Source: Babylonia areolata (taxonomy: Eukaryota > Mollusca > Gastropoda > Neogastropoda > Buccinidae). Taken from it: DNA of 64,000 nucleotides. Below, piece after piece: positions 1 to 12,804 of the stretch. Both the position numbers and the translations under genes were made by a program. The stretch is from contig NC_134876.1 in assembly GCF_041734735.1 (NCBI RefSeq), forward strand, positions 98,449,168 through 98,513,167, in the 5' to 3' direction. Numbering within the stretch: position 1 is the first letter of the stretch; each line of letters begins with the position of its first letter. Below the pieces are notes generated by a model that saw only the letters and a list, made by a program, of their open reading frames with translations, had not been told where the DNA came from and searched no databases.

Positions 1-624
1 TCCGTCACGATATAGTTCCACAGCCCACAACCCTGAACAGAAGCCGTGAAGAGCAGAACATCGGCAACACGACACACTGACTCCTGCTGGTAGCGGGGAA
101 AGAAAAGAAAAGGAACACCCCAGCAACACGGCAAGGCGCGCAGCACACTGTACACTGATGGAGAGATAGAGAGAAGCTGGCAGTGTGTGTGTCTGGTTTG
201 TGACCACACCCCACGGCCTCTCTCATCACACCACTATGCGCTCAAGTGACGTGAAGCTGTACACTTGTGACGTGTTGCAGCAGTGGGGGGTGAAGAGAGG
301 TGTGTGTGTGTGTGTGTGGAGGGGTGTGGAGTGGGGGTTAGAGGGACTTCAAGCACTTGGCTAGACAAGTGACCTCGTCATTATACAAGTACTAACAACT
401 GTAAACATGATACAGTTGAAGCAGTATAATGGCCATTTTCTGAGGAAGTTTGCGAGGTCGCTTTGTTTAAAGTCGATCAATTTTTGTTTCCCAGAAAAAG
501 CCTGGCACATTCACCGAGCCATCGTCACCCAAGTCAACAGGATTAAACACATCATGACAACTTTGTGTGACCGCGCTGGCTGAAACAAAACAGAATACAC
601 GTGTACTGTACATGTATATATATA
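1..624. other. Intergenic, no feature recognised
   Basis: There is a short TG run at about 300-318. No coding potential or known repeat was recognised. Confidence 0.4.
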
Positions 625-838
625 TGATAGTCGTGTCCGACTATGACCATCAGAACAGCAGAGGAGGCAACTGCTGTTCCGACTATTTGGGCTAGAATTT
701 GATTGTAGTGGAGAGTGTCTTGCCCAAGTACATCCCCACTCTCTCGGCCAAGAGGGTTTTAGGACAGTCGGTGTTGGGATGGTTCCCAAAGGCCAACTAA
801 CCCCCCAAGGCTGCAGCACTAAGAGCCAGTGCAATTTT
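625..838 (+). repeat. Dispersed repeat family, copy 1
   Basis: The segment starting at about 632 (CCGACTATGACCATCAGAAC) recurs with few changes at 63888-64000, in the same orientation. Such a short high-copy element fits a SINE-like family. I cannot see its ends with confidence. Confidence 0.6.
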
Positions 839-1236
839 ACCTCCTAGTTTGTCATAGTCCTTCACAAAAGACTAAGCTGTAAATGGTTTCCCATTGACTG
901 GAGAAACCATTGATAATACAGCTCTCACTTTGCTGTTGGCCCAAAGGTAAACTTATGTCAATCTGTGATATAAGCCGAGTGTTGGGCCTACTTGTATATA
1001 GACACACCAGCATCCCCAGGGCAGTCTGCACGCACGTCTGACACAGCGCTGAGCCGGCCAGTGAGACACAGACCGCGCTTCAAAGAGGCTGTGACCTCTG
1101 ACCTGTGACGCACAACACAGCACGGGAGGGCGGGAGGGGGGGAGAGGGACTGGAGGAAAGCAATGGCTGACATTTTGTGAAAACACCTTCTTGTTTTCTG
1201 ACTGCGTTCGCACACTGCAGGGTGAGGCAGGGAGTT

Positions 1237-1372
1237 TCAGTTTCAGTTTCAGTAGCTCAAGGAGGCGTCACTGCGTTCGGGCAAATCCATATACGCTACA
1301 CCACAGTCTGCCAAGCAGATGCCTGACCAGCAGCGTAACCCAACGCGCTTAGTCAGGCCTTGAGAGAAAAAA
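1237..1372 (+). repeat. Short SINE-like element (CAGTTT-flanked), copy 1
   Basis: The unit begins with a (CAGTTT)n run, then AGCTCAAGGAGGCGTCACTG, and ends TTAGTCAGGCCTTGAG followed by an A-rich tail. The two ends are partly complementary. The reverse copy at 41372-41507 and a partial copy at 46577-46672 show that it is mobile. Confidence 0.65.
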
Positions 1373-2217
1373 AAAGGGTGAATAAATAATAGATAAATAC
1401 ATAACAAAAATAATTACTGCCACTACTTAAAATATGTATAAGGCGCAAAAACTTGAAGTCAACTATAAGCGTACATAAATAAATAAATAAATAATAATTA
1501 TTAGAATATAAAAAAGCCCAAGACATAGGTATTGCAACGCTGCTGTTGGATTCAGCTGAATCTCGTTCAGACTCCAGTCCCAGTTGGGAAATTGGTTTGA
1601 ACTGATGAGGGATAACTGTACACTGGTCTCTCGCGTTCTCTAGTCTTGATATCAGTGTTTCCAACCTTCTCTGTGATCAGTCAGTGAAGACTGCAAGCAT
1701 CATTATTCATTCAATACTCTACACGTTGGCAAACACCGTAACGTTCACTACATTGATTGTAAAAGTAATGTCATTTTTATCGGCATGTCTTAATGCCGTG
1801 GTAGTCCATCTTTGTTTGAAGTTGTTTGGTTGGAGTTTTTTGGGTTAAAAAAAAGATATTATTTTTTTATATTACATAATAACTTTTTTTAAATAAAAAC
1901 AAAAGCCCAGAGAGAAAGAAGAAGCGTTATTTTCCTCAACTGATGATCAGTATGCTCACTGAGCGGCCGACACTCCACTCGACAAACACCACACTGCATT
2001 CCAGGTGTAGGCCGGGCACGTGACACACATTCGTCAAGTGAAGGTCCACACTGACACTGAGAACTGATAGGCTGACAGGTCATTCATCACCGTGCTCTTT
2101 ACTTTCACCGTGTTTAATCGTTTTGCCGCCGTGACATCGTTACGATCCGGCGGCCTTCTCCATGATCACACTCCACCCCCTCCCCTCAAATACCTCTCTC
2201 TCTCTATCTCTGCCTCT

Positions 2218-2240
2218 CTCTATATATATGTATATATATA

Positions 2241-2309
<69 letters not shown>

Positions 2310-2327
2310 GTGTGTGTGTGTGTGTGA
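2218..2327. repeat. (TA)n microsatellite followed by (TG)n
   Basis: Almost pure TA dinucleotides from about 2220 to 2307, with rare TG and GA interruptions, pass directly into a TG run. Confidence 0.95.
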
Positions 2328-2504
2328 AGTTTTTAATTAATGAATTAGCATTTGAGTTACCATGTAGACATGGTATTCAAATGATTCCAAATGCTGTCGA
2401 AATATTTTTGTGATCATTTTCTGATGATGTGATTCCGTCTTTTGCCGGGAACAATTTTGGGACTTCAAAATCAGTTAAATGCATGAAAACAAGAAAGAGA
2501 TTGT

Positions 2505-3215
2505 GAACTTTGATGAAACAAATGTTATGATTTTTTGCCTGCAAGGGAGGTCACTTGTCTGCCTGTGAAAAATGGTATTAAGAATAATATAGAGTTGAAA
2601 GTTGTAAATTCTGACATGTACTTAGGGTTACTGTTTACAACTGACCAAAGTAAGCCTTAATTAGTTTGGCATGGTATGAAACTTGTGGTAAAGGTAAGAA
2701 AGGTGTGCTGGAAATAAGACAATGAGAAAGTTAAACTGTATTGATGTTAATGTATTCTGGAGAAAGTTTCATTTCTAAATTGAACCAATACTTAAATATG
2801 CAGCTGAAAGTTAAACTGTGCTGATGTTAATGTGTTCTGGAGAAATTTTCATTTCTAAATTGAACCAGTACTTAAATATGCAGTTGAAATTTGGGGTTGT
2901 GCAAAAATGAGCAGATGGAGAGAGTGGGCTACATACTTTTGGAGTAAAATGTTTTCTAGGTGTTCCAGTACATTCTTCAAATAAAGTTCTGTATGGTGAA
3001 ACTGGGACTGGAGGTATCCTTTGTATGTGAAAACTTATGTAAAGTGTATTATGTACTGGTTAAAACTGTTGAAATTGCCCCAGAGTAGACTTGGTAAACA
3101 GGCATACGATATGATGTTATCCTAGTTAGAAAGAGGAAAAGAAAATTGGGCTTCTTGTGTAAGAAACGTTTTGTCAGAAAATGGTTTTGCAGTCGTGTGG
3201 ATGTGTCAAGTGTAG
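2505..3215 (+). mobile_element. Decayed LINE, reverse transcriptase C-terminal region
   Basis: Three plus-strand frames in turn encode pieces typical of a non-LTR reverse transcriptase: GGHLSACEKW, then VVNSDMYLGLLFTTD, then HTFGVKCFLGVPVHSSNKVL and YGETG. The order matches the thumb and post-RT region of a LINE family I recall from many invertebrates. Many stops and frame changes show an old copy. An internal 86-base segment is repeated in tandem (about 2726-2897). A SINE starts right after it. Confidence 0.7.
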
Positions 3216-3220
3216 GGTAT

Positions 3221-3590
3221 GACGGGCGCACTAGCAGAGTGGTTAAAGCGTTGGACTTTCAATCTGAGGGTGCCGGGTTCAAATCTCACGCCTGGTGGGT
3301 AAAGGGTGGAGATTTTTCCGATCTCACAAGTCAACTTATGTGCAGACCTGCCAGTGCCTGAACCCCAATCGTGTGTTTTCGCAAGCAGAAGATCAAATAC
3401 GCGCGTTAAATATCCTGTAATCCATGTCAGCGTTCGGTGGGTTGTGGAAACAAGAACATACCCAGCATGCACACTTCCAAAAGTGGAGTATGGCTGCCTA
3501 CTTGGCATGGTGAAAACGGTCATACGCGTACTAGTAAAAGCCCACTCGTGTACATACGAGTGAGCGTGGGAGTTGCACTGAACGACGAAG
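3221..3590 (+). mobile_element. tRNA-derived SINE, copy A
   Basis: The head has a pol III A box (TAGCAGAGTGGTTAAAGC) and a B box (GGTTCAAATC), as in a Leu/Ser-type tRNA. A long conserved body follows (CAGCGTTCGGTGGGTT, ACAAGAACATACCCAGCATG), then GCCCACTCGTG and a GA-rich tail. The same body occurs at 12421-12804, 47396-47782 and 18831-19187. It resembles molluscan SINEs from memory. Confidence 0.85.
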
Positions 3591-4252
3591 ATGAAAGAGT
3601 CCAGACTGCTTGATACGATCAAACAAGACTGACAACCAGACACACAAAGTACGGATAAGTAAAGCTAGTTCAGTTCATTTAAAAGTATTTTCCAAGCTGA
3701 AAAATTCTTGTTATTACGAATGAATGGCATCGTACAGTGCTTGCCCAATTTAGATGATAAAAAAACAACTATTGACTTTAATGTCAACAAAAATGGTTTA
3801 TGCGAGGTAACTCCACAGTTGATATGAAATTCATTTTATGTTTGAATCTTATGATTTGAGAAGTTAATCTGTGATTTTGGAGAAAAAAAAAAGAAAAAAA
3901 GAAGAAAAAAAAAAAAGGAATTGCAAATAGAAAAATCTCCTAAGCATGTTGACATCAGAAGATCATGAGGCGGTAATGTCGACGGATGGCAGAATTTGTA
4001 TCAGAAGCTTTGAAGATGAGGCTATTATCACTATAAAGAGATAGAAACTGCGTGGTCAGATAGGTTTGACATTCTCTTCTGTAGCCAGTGTTGGAATCAG
4101 TTGCAGTGATGGATGACTGAACCAAGTTCTGTGTTGGGGGGCCTGTTGGTTGTTATCATATTTCCTTCAAGAAAGGAACTTCGTTTTGTTTTAAAATTTG
4201 CTTTCACCATTTTCATTCCTTCCTTCCGATGTTTTGCTATGGAATGTTGTCC
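3591..4252. other. Intergenic, AT-rich, no feature recognised
   Basis: An A-rich run at about 3880-3918. No coding signal was recognised. Confidence 0.4.
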
Positions 4253-4505
4253 CATCCGCCCATGTCATAAGGACCTCATGGCCAATGACATTAAAGTGTG
4301 TCGCATCCGCCCTTGTCATGAGGACCTCATGGCCAATGACATTAAAGTGTGTCGCATCCGCCCTTGTCATAAGGACCTCATGGCCAATGACATTAAAGTG
4401 TGTCGCATCCGCCCTTGTCATGAGGACCTCATGGCCAATGACATTAAAGTGTGTCGCATCCGCCCTTGTCATAAGGACCTCATGGCCAATGACATTAAAG
4501 TGTCA
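4253..4505 (+). repeat. 51-base minisatellite, 5 copies
   Basis: The unit GACATTAAAGTGTGTCGCAT...GGACCTCATGGCCAAT repeats with a period of 51 bases. Because 51 is a multiple of three it gives long open frames on both strands. Those frames have no other sign of being genes. Confidence 0.95.
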
Positions 4506-4719
4506 TGCGTCTCTGTCTCTCTCAACAACATTGGTCCTTGCACACATGGAAATCACGCAAAACGTGCTGAGTTTATCTTCAGAAGTTGTCTCCCTCTCTC
4601 TCAACGTGTGTGTCTTCTTTCACAGTGGTGTGTGTGTGTAACCCAGCATTCCAATTCAGAAATCCCCACCCTCTCTCTCCTTCTCAGCAACACTGGTCCT
4701 TGCAGACATAGAAATCATG

Positions 4720-5350
4720 GAAAACGTGCTGTGTGTGTGTGTGTGTGTGTGTGCGTATGCGCGCGTGTGAATACGTGTGTGTTTGTGTGTGCATGTGTGT
4801 ACATGCATGTGTGTGTGTGTGTGTAAGCACAGCATTCCTTTGCAGTAGCCCATTGTACACTTGGAAATGGAGCAAAAAGTTTATCTTGTGAAGCTCTCTC
4901 ACTGAATGTGTTTGTGTGTGTGGGGGTGAGGGGTTGGGTGTGTGTGTGTTGGGGGGGGGGGGGTGCGTGTGTGTGTGTGTGTGTGTGTGTGTAAATACCG
5001 TCAGCCTGATAGAGCTTGCAAAATGAACAGTTCTAACCATATGACCAAATGTGAACTTAAGGTCTGTGAGGAAGGGCTGCAAAAAAAACAATTTTCTCTA
5101 CAGAAATCGGTCCGTGGTCTTCTTTAATGCACAAAAGAATAAGATCTGTGTGTGCATGTGTGTGTGTGTGTGTGTGTGTGTGAATGTGGTTGTGTGTGTC
5201 TGTAGTGTTTGCGTATGTGTGTGTGCATGTGCATGTAAACATGTGTGCACATGTTCCTGCTTACATTTGTGTGTATATGTGTATATGCGCATGCGCGTGC
5301 GATTGTGTGTGTACATGCATGTGTACTTGCCTGTGCATCTGTGTTGCATC
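4720..5350. repeat. TG-rich microsatellite region
   Basis: Several (TG)n runs with TGCATG and TGCGCG variants and a G run near 4950, separated by short unique pieces. No gene was seen. Confidence 0.9.
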
Positions 5351-5489
5351 TGACATAATCACAAACGACAATGTAATCTGACATACTCCAAAACAAGATA
5401 ACCCGACATAAGCACCAACAAAGTATAAACACACACACACACTCTCTTCTCCTTTTTTTCTTTTTTTTTCTTTTTGGAATGATGACACT

Positions 5490-5495
5490 TTTATT
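5490..5495 (-). promoter_or_regulatory. Candidate polyadenylation signal AATAAA
   Basis: The minus strand reads CAATAAAAG here. A TG-rich run lies about 50 to 65 bases further on in the direction of transcription, the usual order of a cleavage site and its downstream element. It is only one of several possible signals. Confidence 0.25.
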
Positions 5496-8400
5496 GTCAT
5501 GACAAAGCAAACAACATGGTTCTATCATTGTTCACAGAACAGACAGGAAGATTGACAGACAGAACTGCAGAACAGGTATCAGACAGCACAACTACAACTA
5601 GTGGACACCTGGGGGGGCAAAACTAATCTGTAAGACCGGAAAAAAACACTACAGTCTCTCTTTCTCTTTCAAATTAATTATATGAGCTTTTGGATACAAT
5701 CAGCAAGATCCATATATTGTATTCCATCACGTTAGACTGAGGATGTTCTTGATTACAGTCGAGAAAGAAAGCGAAATGGATTTTTCAATTCATTTTGAAG
5801 CTTCCAACATTACAGTATTTGTTTCTGGGGCAGGGGAGGGTTGTCTTGTTTTTCTGTAAAACAAAGAAATTCCTGAATAAAACTGGCTATACAACTTGCA
5901 CTGTAAATCAGTTCAGAATGATGTCCTGAAATAGTTTATCATTTTCTGGGTTTGATGTGAGTTCTGTAATAAACTTACACAAGTCAAATCGACCATTCTT
6001 CTGCAAGTCATGCATCATGCTAAATCTGTCGAAATCAAGATGCATGCATTCAGAGAGTTCAGTTGGTAATATAGCAACAGCACTCAGATGCTGATATGAC
6101 AGAATAATTTCTTTTATTTAAAAGCATATTAGGAAAGAGAGAAAAACCATGATGATCAATACCTTGCTGAAGCAAACCAGATGTCAAGGTAGCGAATAAA
6201 TAAGAACGACAAGAACGAATGTTTTGCCGATACAACCAAAACAGATTTCACACTGAAGTTAATCAAATCAGCACACAGTAGCCTGTCATCACTGAACGTT
6301 TCATTCCACCAGACCCCCCCCCCCCCACCCCCACCCCTCCCCCACGGTCTCTGGTCCTGCCCAAGTTTCCAACAGAAAGAGAAGAAAAGTGAAGAACCAA
6401 TGTTCCCTCTTTGCCGACAAGTGACTAGCTTGAAGCACTCCTCCCACACAACGGGAACAGAACAACTGCGCTCCTCAAATATTGCACACAAAAAGTATTA
6501 CTGACCACACCTCATGGTCCCGAAAGTGACTATGTACAGCATCACGAAACACGGAAGATGGCCGTGAGGTCATCTTGGCAAAACTGAAACCGTTGCTGAT
6601 AACACAAAGAGACACACCTGTCTGATTCACCAGGTGCACAAACCTCTCCACTTGAGATATGGCTCCCACGTTATCCAAACTTCAAAAGGGTGGTTAAGTG
6701 CTGACTGACTCGCCTTATCTTCACCGTCATTTGTTTAGTTTTATGCACACTGTGATTAAGAATCATATTAAAAACAATAACTTAAAAAAATATTTTTTAA
6801 AACCCGCTATGCCTTTACATGAGTCCTTTTTCCTGACTTCCAGGGATGGAATCAACAACGAAATGGCCCAGCACGGCAGTGACAGCTGCACTGAACGAAT
6901 GGCCCAGCACGGCAGTGACAGCTCAACTGAACTGTCCTCCAAACACCTCAACTTCTGAACAACGCTCTTACTGCATAGATACAGGGCGGGCAGAAAGGAG
7001 CTTTCAGGCTGTGTTTTCTGGGGAAACAGATTTAATCTGTCAATATTCAAACCATGCAGAGGAAGTGTGTGGAGTTCAGTCATGATGAAAAGTAGACAAT
7101 GATTCCCTTTATTCTCGCCCCTTTTGCTCAAAGTTCTTTTTCTGTGAACCTAACGTTTTTTATTCATACAAAGATTCTTTTTTGAAAAAAATCACTCATG
7201 ATTGAAATTTTGTCCTAATCTCTTTCCAAGACAACAAAATTGGAAATCTTGTTCCTGTACAGTTTGATACACATGCAATATATACAGTAAGTCTTCCGCT
7301 GTTTTCACTGATAAGCACAAATCAACCACAGGTCTGTAAATACCGTCAAAATCACAACAGTAATAATTCAATGAGCCATCCCAAAGAAAGGACATGAAAC
7401 TTAAATGGAACTTTCAATGTGTTATCTAGAATGATCTCTGTATGTAGCTGGGTTTCATGGATTGTGATAATATGCCAGCTTTTTTCTATTAAAATTTCAC
7501 AGTTTCACAACAGCGTTGCATGATCTGTCATCCGAGCTACAGTAAAACCAGAACATAAAAGTTTTGGCTTAAATGTCCAATATAAGATACTTGTATACTG
7601 TCCCATGATCTTGTGACCTTAAAAACAGAATAGAAAAGAAAAGGAAAAGATGACATACTGTTTTACATATAACTTGTAATAAATAAAATTAGTTCAATGA
7701 TAAAAACCACCACAATAAACTTAAAAAGACTCTCAGTGGAAACACCATGACTGTTCACAGAGTCTCTTGGTCACATCCATTTCAGCTGAAGGTGTGCCTG
7801 AACATATTTCTTGATGGGGATATCCTTCTCTTCCATATGATGAAGCGATTCAGGCTTCCTTACAAGGGCAGTGTATTCTTCAGAAGTCACAAAATGACAC
7901 TGAACAATGTGGACGTTCCAGAAACAACAGGAATCAGAAACGTTTTCCTGTGCCGTCATCACAATGGGAAAGCACAACTTGTCTGCTGCATGAGCAACAA
8001 TGATGCACCAGAAACTGAAAGGAATCAGAGTCAAGGGTTCCAGTCCCATGTGCTCCTGCAGGACTGTGAGGAACGGGGGAGAAGAGCGATCATGGCAATC
8101 ACGCTGACAATTCACTTCTGTCATCAAAGTTCACCCCCTGTTCTAAAAAACAGCTGTTCTGCACAAAATTGTTTATGGTTGACAGCCTAATAATCATCTA
8201 AAATAAATAACAATTTAACCCACAAACTTGGAAATAAATCAATGAATAAATACCTCCCCCAAAAAGATGAGAAAATATATTTCATAAACAGCCAAATAAT
8301 CACCATAAATAAAAAACAAAAGAACAAACCAATACATAATGATGAAAAAAATCCAACAAGCTTCTGTAGACTCGAAAAGAACAGAAGACTACTGTTCTGT

Positions 8401-10915
8401 GTCTGGATTTACGAAAATCTACCAGGCCATATTACACCGATTCTAATGTCTACATCCTTGTACATGTCTGGATTTCACTGGCACATTCCATCATAATAAT
8501 CAGTCCATTCAAATTCCATGTCATCTGTTGTGAATAACACAGGTATGTTATCTTCTGCATAAAGCTGGTTCAACCCCTACAAGTTACTTCTGGCCAGTCA
8601 GAATTCCATCTGAGGAAGGACTCCGGAACAGAGCGACAAAACTGGAATGTTTCCTCTCTGTTTAAAGTTACTGTGTAGAAACGTTTACAAAAACCAACCA
8701 AACCAAACATGAAGATGACCACAATGGAAAAAACCTCACCACGCCTGTTCAGTTTCACTTGCAGTATTTACACAGGGTATAAGACAATATGAGAATATGT
8801 ACATTTACAAGTCTACATGAGGGACTGTGCCAAAATGACCTGCATTCATTGTACTAGTGAGGCACCTCTAAAACAAGCACATCCGTGACTTTTCAAACAT
8901 ACATGGCTCATACGCTAAGAGACTAATTAATAACTTGGTGAACACTTGTCCATGCAAAGCCCATGCTCTCTCAAATCAGGCAAAGATTATCAACACATTT
9001 CTTCAGTGCTCATCCACAACTTCTAACTACAACTGCTCCACGTATCACTTACGCTTTCTCATCCACTGTTCAAAACGCATGGACAGATAAGAGGATTTTC
9101 TTTTCTTACTTCCACCCCTTCTGTTTTTATTTTTTAATTTACCCTTTGGTTCATAAATATATAACTAATAACACTATACTAAAAAAGAACAAAAAAACAT
9201 TAACAAGAACTGGCATTCATAACATGTTTATCGTTTATATGGTTATCTTCAAATATAGCCTGTAACCTTAATGCCTCACCTGTGCCTGTTCCTGCCAGCA
9301 GTTAAATTCATGTGGATGCAGAACTGCTTAACTCAAACATGTTAGTGAGCGATTTCCAGACTGAGGTATATATATATATGTACGTAAATGTAAATGATTT
9401 TCTATAAGTCTGCAGTTTTGAATGACCCAAAGATTTCCATTGGTTCCCACAACTCAGGCACAATGTGTTACTGAACAACTTACTCTGGACACAACCTGAT
9501 ATTAAAAAAAAATGTTCTGCAACTTTTCTCCTGCCTAAAGCACTCCATCTGTCCAACATAAACCAATCTCTCTCTCCCTCCAAAATGTTCAAACGTATAC
9601 TGGGCACAATTTTAAAAACAAATATCAAGACCAAGCCTTTTTTCCCTCCCAAAACATGCACAACCCACATCCACATGCGACTGGCTCTGACGTAGCAGTA
9701 TGGGAAAGTTCACATGGCCAAGCTGACTACAGACCGATACTACTGCTGTGTGGATCAGACTATTTCAGCCAACCAAGCGTAAGGAGGCGTGTCTAGACTT
9801 ACTTTGTACCCACCACAATCTGTTCACAGCATGTTCAAGCGTCACATACACAGCATTTCACACCATCCAACTTCCACTGTCCTCAATGTTTGTAGACTGA
9901 CCAAAACAAACAAACAAAAAAAAAGACTGACAAAAGACCAAAAAGGGGAGGCAAATCATGACAACCTTGATCACACTTTCCATTTGACACATTAAAGCAA
10001 TGAACCATCCAACAAGTTCTCAACACACATCATCTATATTCCTCAGCTAAGATGAACTGATATGATAATGAAATAAGGGGATGATGTCCTAAAAACCTTC
10101 ATATCAACACAAGCATTTGACTCATATCAACGTTTTTCTTCACTAGTGGGTCACGGTGAAGTATGTGTAATTAAACAACGTTTTAGGGGTGGTTTTGTTT
10201 TTGATCAAAGCCAGTGATTGCTGTGGGAGGGGACTGGGGGAGGGGATAAAAAAAAAAACAACAACGAAAAAACAAGAAGAAATTTTGACAGAGCATGATA
10301 AATACTGACAAGAACACATACAGCTCATGATTCACATGAACTGAAACTAAACTCTAACAAGGAAGCTGATTATGTCACACACAAAAATGTCCACAGCCTG
10401 TCGAAGGCGGACTGGTCACTCTCTCTCCTCACTCACCAAACTACCAACTCTCCCTGTAGTCACAACGCCCATGGAATGAAGGCTGAAGCCAGACCATCAT
10501 GATTACAAGCCAAGCACCTGCTTCAACAATGATACAGTTACACCAGTACTGATGGAATGAACAGGACCCCGGCTGGTTTGCATCGGCAATCCTATCAGCG
10601 CTAAGCATGCTTACCGATAAGAATCGTCCCAAGTCTGCATACCAGTAAGCAAACTTAAGAGCTGCTAACATCACTCACACACCCAAACACGGGCTCTACT
10701 GGCTAATGAATACATTTCATCCTGAAATTAAAAGATTTCTAAATCTATAACTGAAAATAATCAATACCTTGATACTAAAATCTTTAAAGCTGAGTGAACA
10801 TTAATGAAAACAATGCATAAAAAAAGAAGCAGAAACAGAAAGAGACCAGAGTGTGCAACTGTGTGAAATGTATATATATTTGTGTATCTACATGTTAAGT
10901 ACATATAGCTGTGAG

Positions 10916-10975
<60 letters not shown>

Positions 10976-10979
10976 TGTG
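10916..10979. repeat. (TG)n microsatellite
   Basis: A nearly pure TG run of about 60 bases, within the region downstream of the WDFY3 stop. Confidence 0.95.
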
Positions 10980-11610
10980 AGTGCTCCCACACATGACATT
11001 TAAGTCTAATAATAAGTATGCAACTATGTACACATTTAAATACACATGCCTATGATATTTTCAGACATGTCCATGTACATTCAATTTATCAGTATTCTGT
11101 GCCAGAAAACTTGAATGATCTTACAACAAAAAGCATAAAATGATCATTTTGAAGTACAAACAACACATATAAGTTAATACAGAAGAATAACAAACATCCA
11201 CTTTGAGAATTATCAGTGAGCCTCCAAATCATCAGTCATTTTGTTTTTAACACAGAGGGTATCGTCACTACTCTGAGTGGTTTTTTTTTTTTTGGTTTTT
11301 TTTTTTGCAATGATGCAGATTGTTTTCAAATCAGGTACATGTAACACAACGTCAACAATATCTTTCTTTTTTTTTTCAAAACCAAAAACAAAAATAACAT
11401 CCAATATACAAAACCAAATCCAAATGCATCTATTCGCATATCTTCCCAGGCTAATTTTGAAAGACAGAAAACTCAACTAGGTCACAAAAATTATGTTACC
11501 TGCAGAAAACTGGATTTTTTTCCCTCTTTTTTGGTTGTTGTTGTTGTTGATCTTTTTTATGGACTTTTTATCTCCTCTTTCTTCACACACCAACACTGAG
11601 GTTGAACACT

Positions 11611-12173
11611 GGCAAAGTGACACTGCCAGTCTCTGCAGGTTGATGGATGGCAAAGTGACACTGCCAGTCTCTGCAGGTTGATGGATGGCAAAGTGACACT
11701 GCCAGTCTCTGCAGGTAACATCTTTTTTACTGTTGATGGATGGCAAAGTGACACTGCCAGTCCCTGCAGGTAACATCTTTTTTACTGTTGATGGATGGCA
11801 AAGTGACACTGCCAGTCCCTGCAGGTAACATCTTTTTTACTGTTGATGGATGGCAAAGTGACACTGCCAGTCTCTGCAGGTAACATCTTTTTTACTGTTG
11901 ATGGATGGCAAAGTGACACTGCCAGTCTCTGCAGGTAACATCCTTTTTACTGTTGATGGATGGCAAAGTGACACTGCCAGTCTCTGCAGGTAACATCTTT
12001 TTTACTGTTGATGGATGGCACACCACCAGTCTCTGCAGGTAACATCCTTTTTACTGTTGATGGATGGCACACCACCAGTCTCTGCAGGTAACATCCTTTT
12101 TACTGTTGATGGATGGCAAAGTGACACTGCCAGTCTCTGCAGGTAACATCCTTTTTACTGTTGATGGATGGCA
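11611..12173. repeat. 55-base minisatellite downstream of WDFY3, about 10 copies
   Basis: The unit contains GGCAAAGTGACACTGCCAGT, CTCTGCAGG and TAACATCTTTTTTACTGTTG. The first copies lack about 18 bases. It lies in the possible 3' UTR. CTGCAG|GTAACAT in each unit resembles an antisense donor. Confidence 0.93.
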
Positions 12174-12420
12174 GAGTCAGGAAACAGTGTTCGTGCTTGA
12201 CGTAACTAGGTGTTCAATGCAAAACACAACACAAATACATTTTATACAATATAAATTATCATTATCATTATGCTAGATAACCCAGAAAAAAAAATCACAT
12301 GACGGCTGTGTGATGCTGTTGACTACCAGCTGTGCAAAAAACACAGGGATCACAACCCTCTGTCGCAGGGAACCAATGGTGAGCAGTTGGGGGATGAGAC
12401 ATTCCAACAGATGGCAGACT

Positions 12421-12804
12421 TCTTCTTCTTCTTTGTTCGTGGGCTGCAACTCCCACGTTCACTCGTATATACATGAGTGGGCTTTTACGTGTATGACCAT
12501 TTTTTTTACCCCACCATGTAAGCAGCCATACTCCGCTTTCGGGGGTGTGCATGCTGGGTATGTTCTTGTTTCCATAACCCACCGAACGCTGACATGGATT
12601 ACAGGATCTTTAACGTGCGTATTTGATCTTTTGCTTGCGTATACACACGAAGGGGGTTCAGGCACTAGCAGGTCTGCACATATGTTGACCTGGGAGATCG
12701 GAAAAATCTCCACCCTTTACCCACCAGGCGCCGTCACCGAGATTCGAACCCGGGATCCTCAGATTGAAAGTCCAACACTTTAACCACTTGGCTATTGCAC
12801 CCGT
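12421..12804 (-). mobile_element. tRNA-derived SINE, copy B, with 13-base target-site duplication
   Basis: Full-length copy on the minus strand, from a (GAA)n tail at 12421 to the tRNA-like head ending at 12804. The B box reads GGGTTCGAATCTCGG. The flanks at 12408-12420 and 12805-12817 are identical (CAGATGGCAGACT), a clear target-site duplication that indicates a fairly recent insertion into the region downstream of WDFY3. Confidence 0.92.

Noticed and set aside
3221-3300. Possible tRNA gene (A and B boxes)
   Set aside because: The head cannot be folded as a full tRNA with a proper acceptor stem, and it is joined to a SINE body shared by several copies.
4113-4826. 237-codon plus-strand frame with CHKDLMANDIKVCRIRP repeats
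   Set aside because: It is a 51-base minisatellite running into TG repeats. The opposite strand is equally open.
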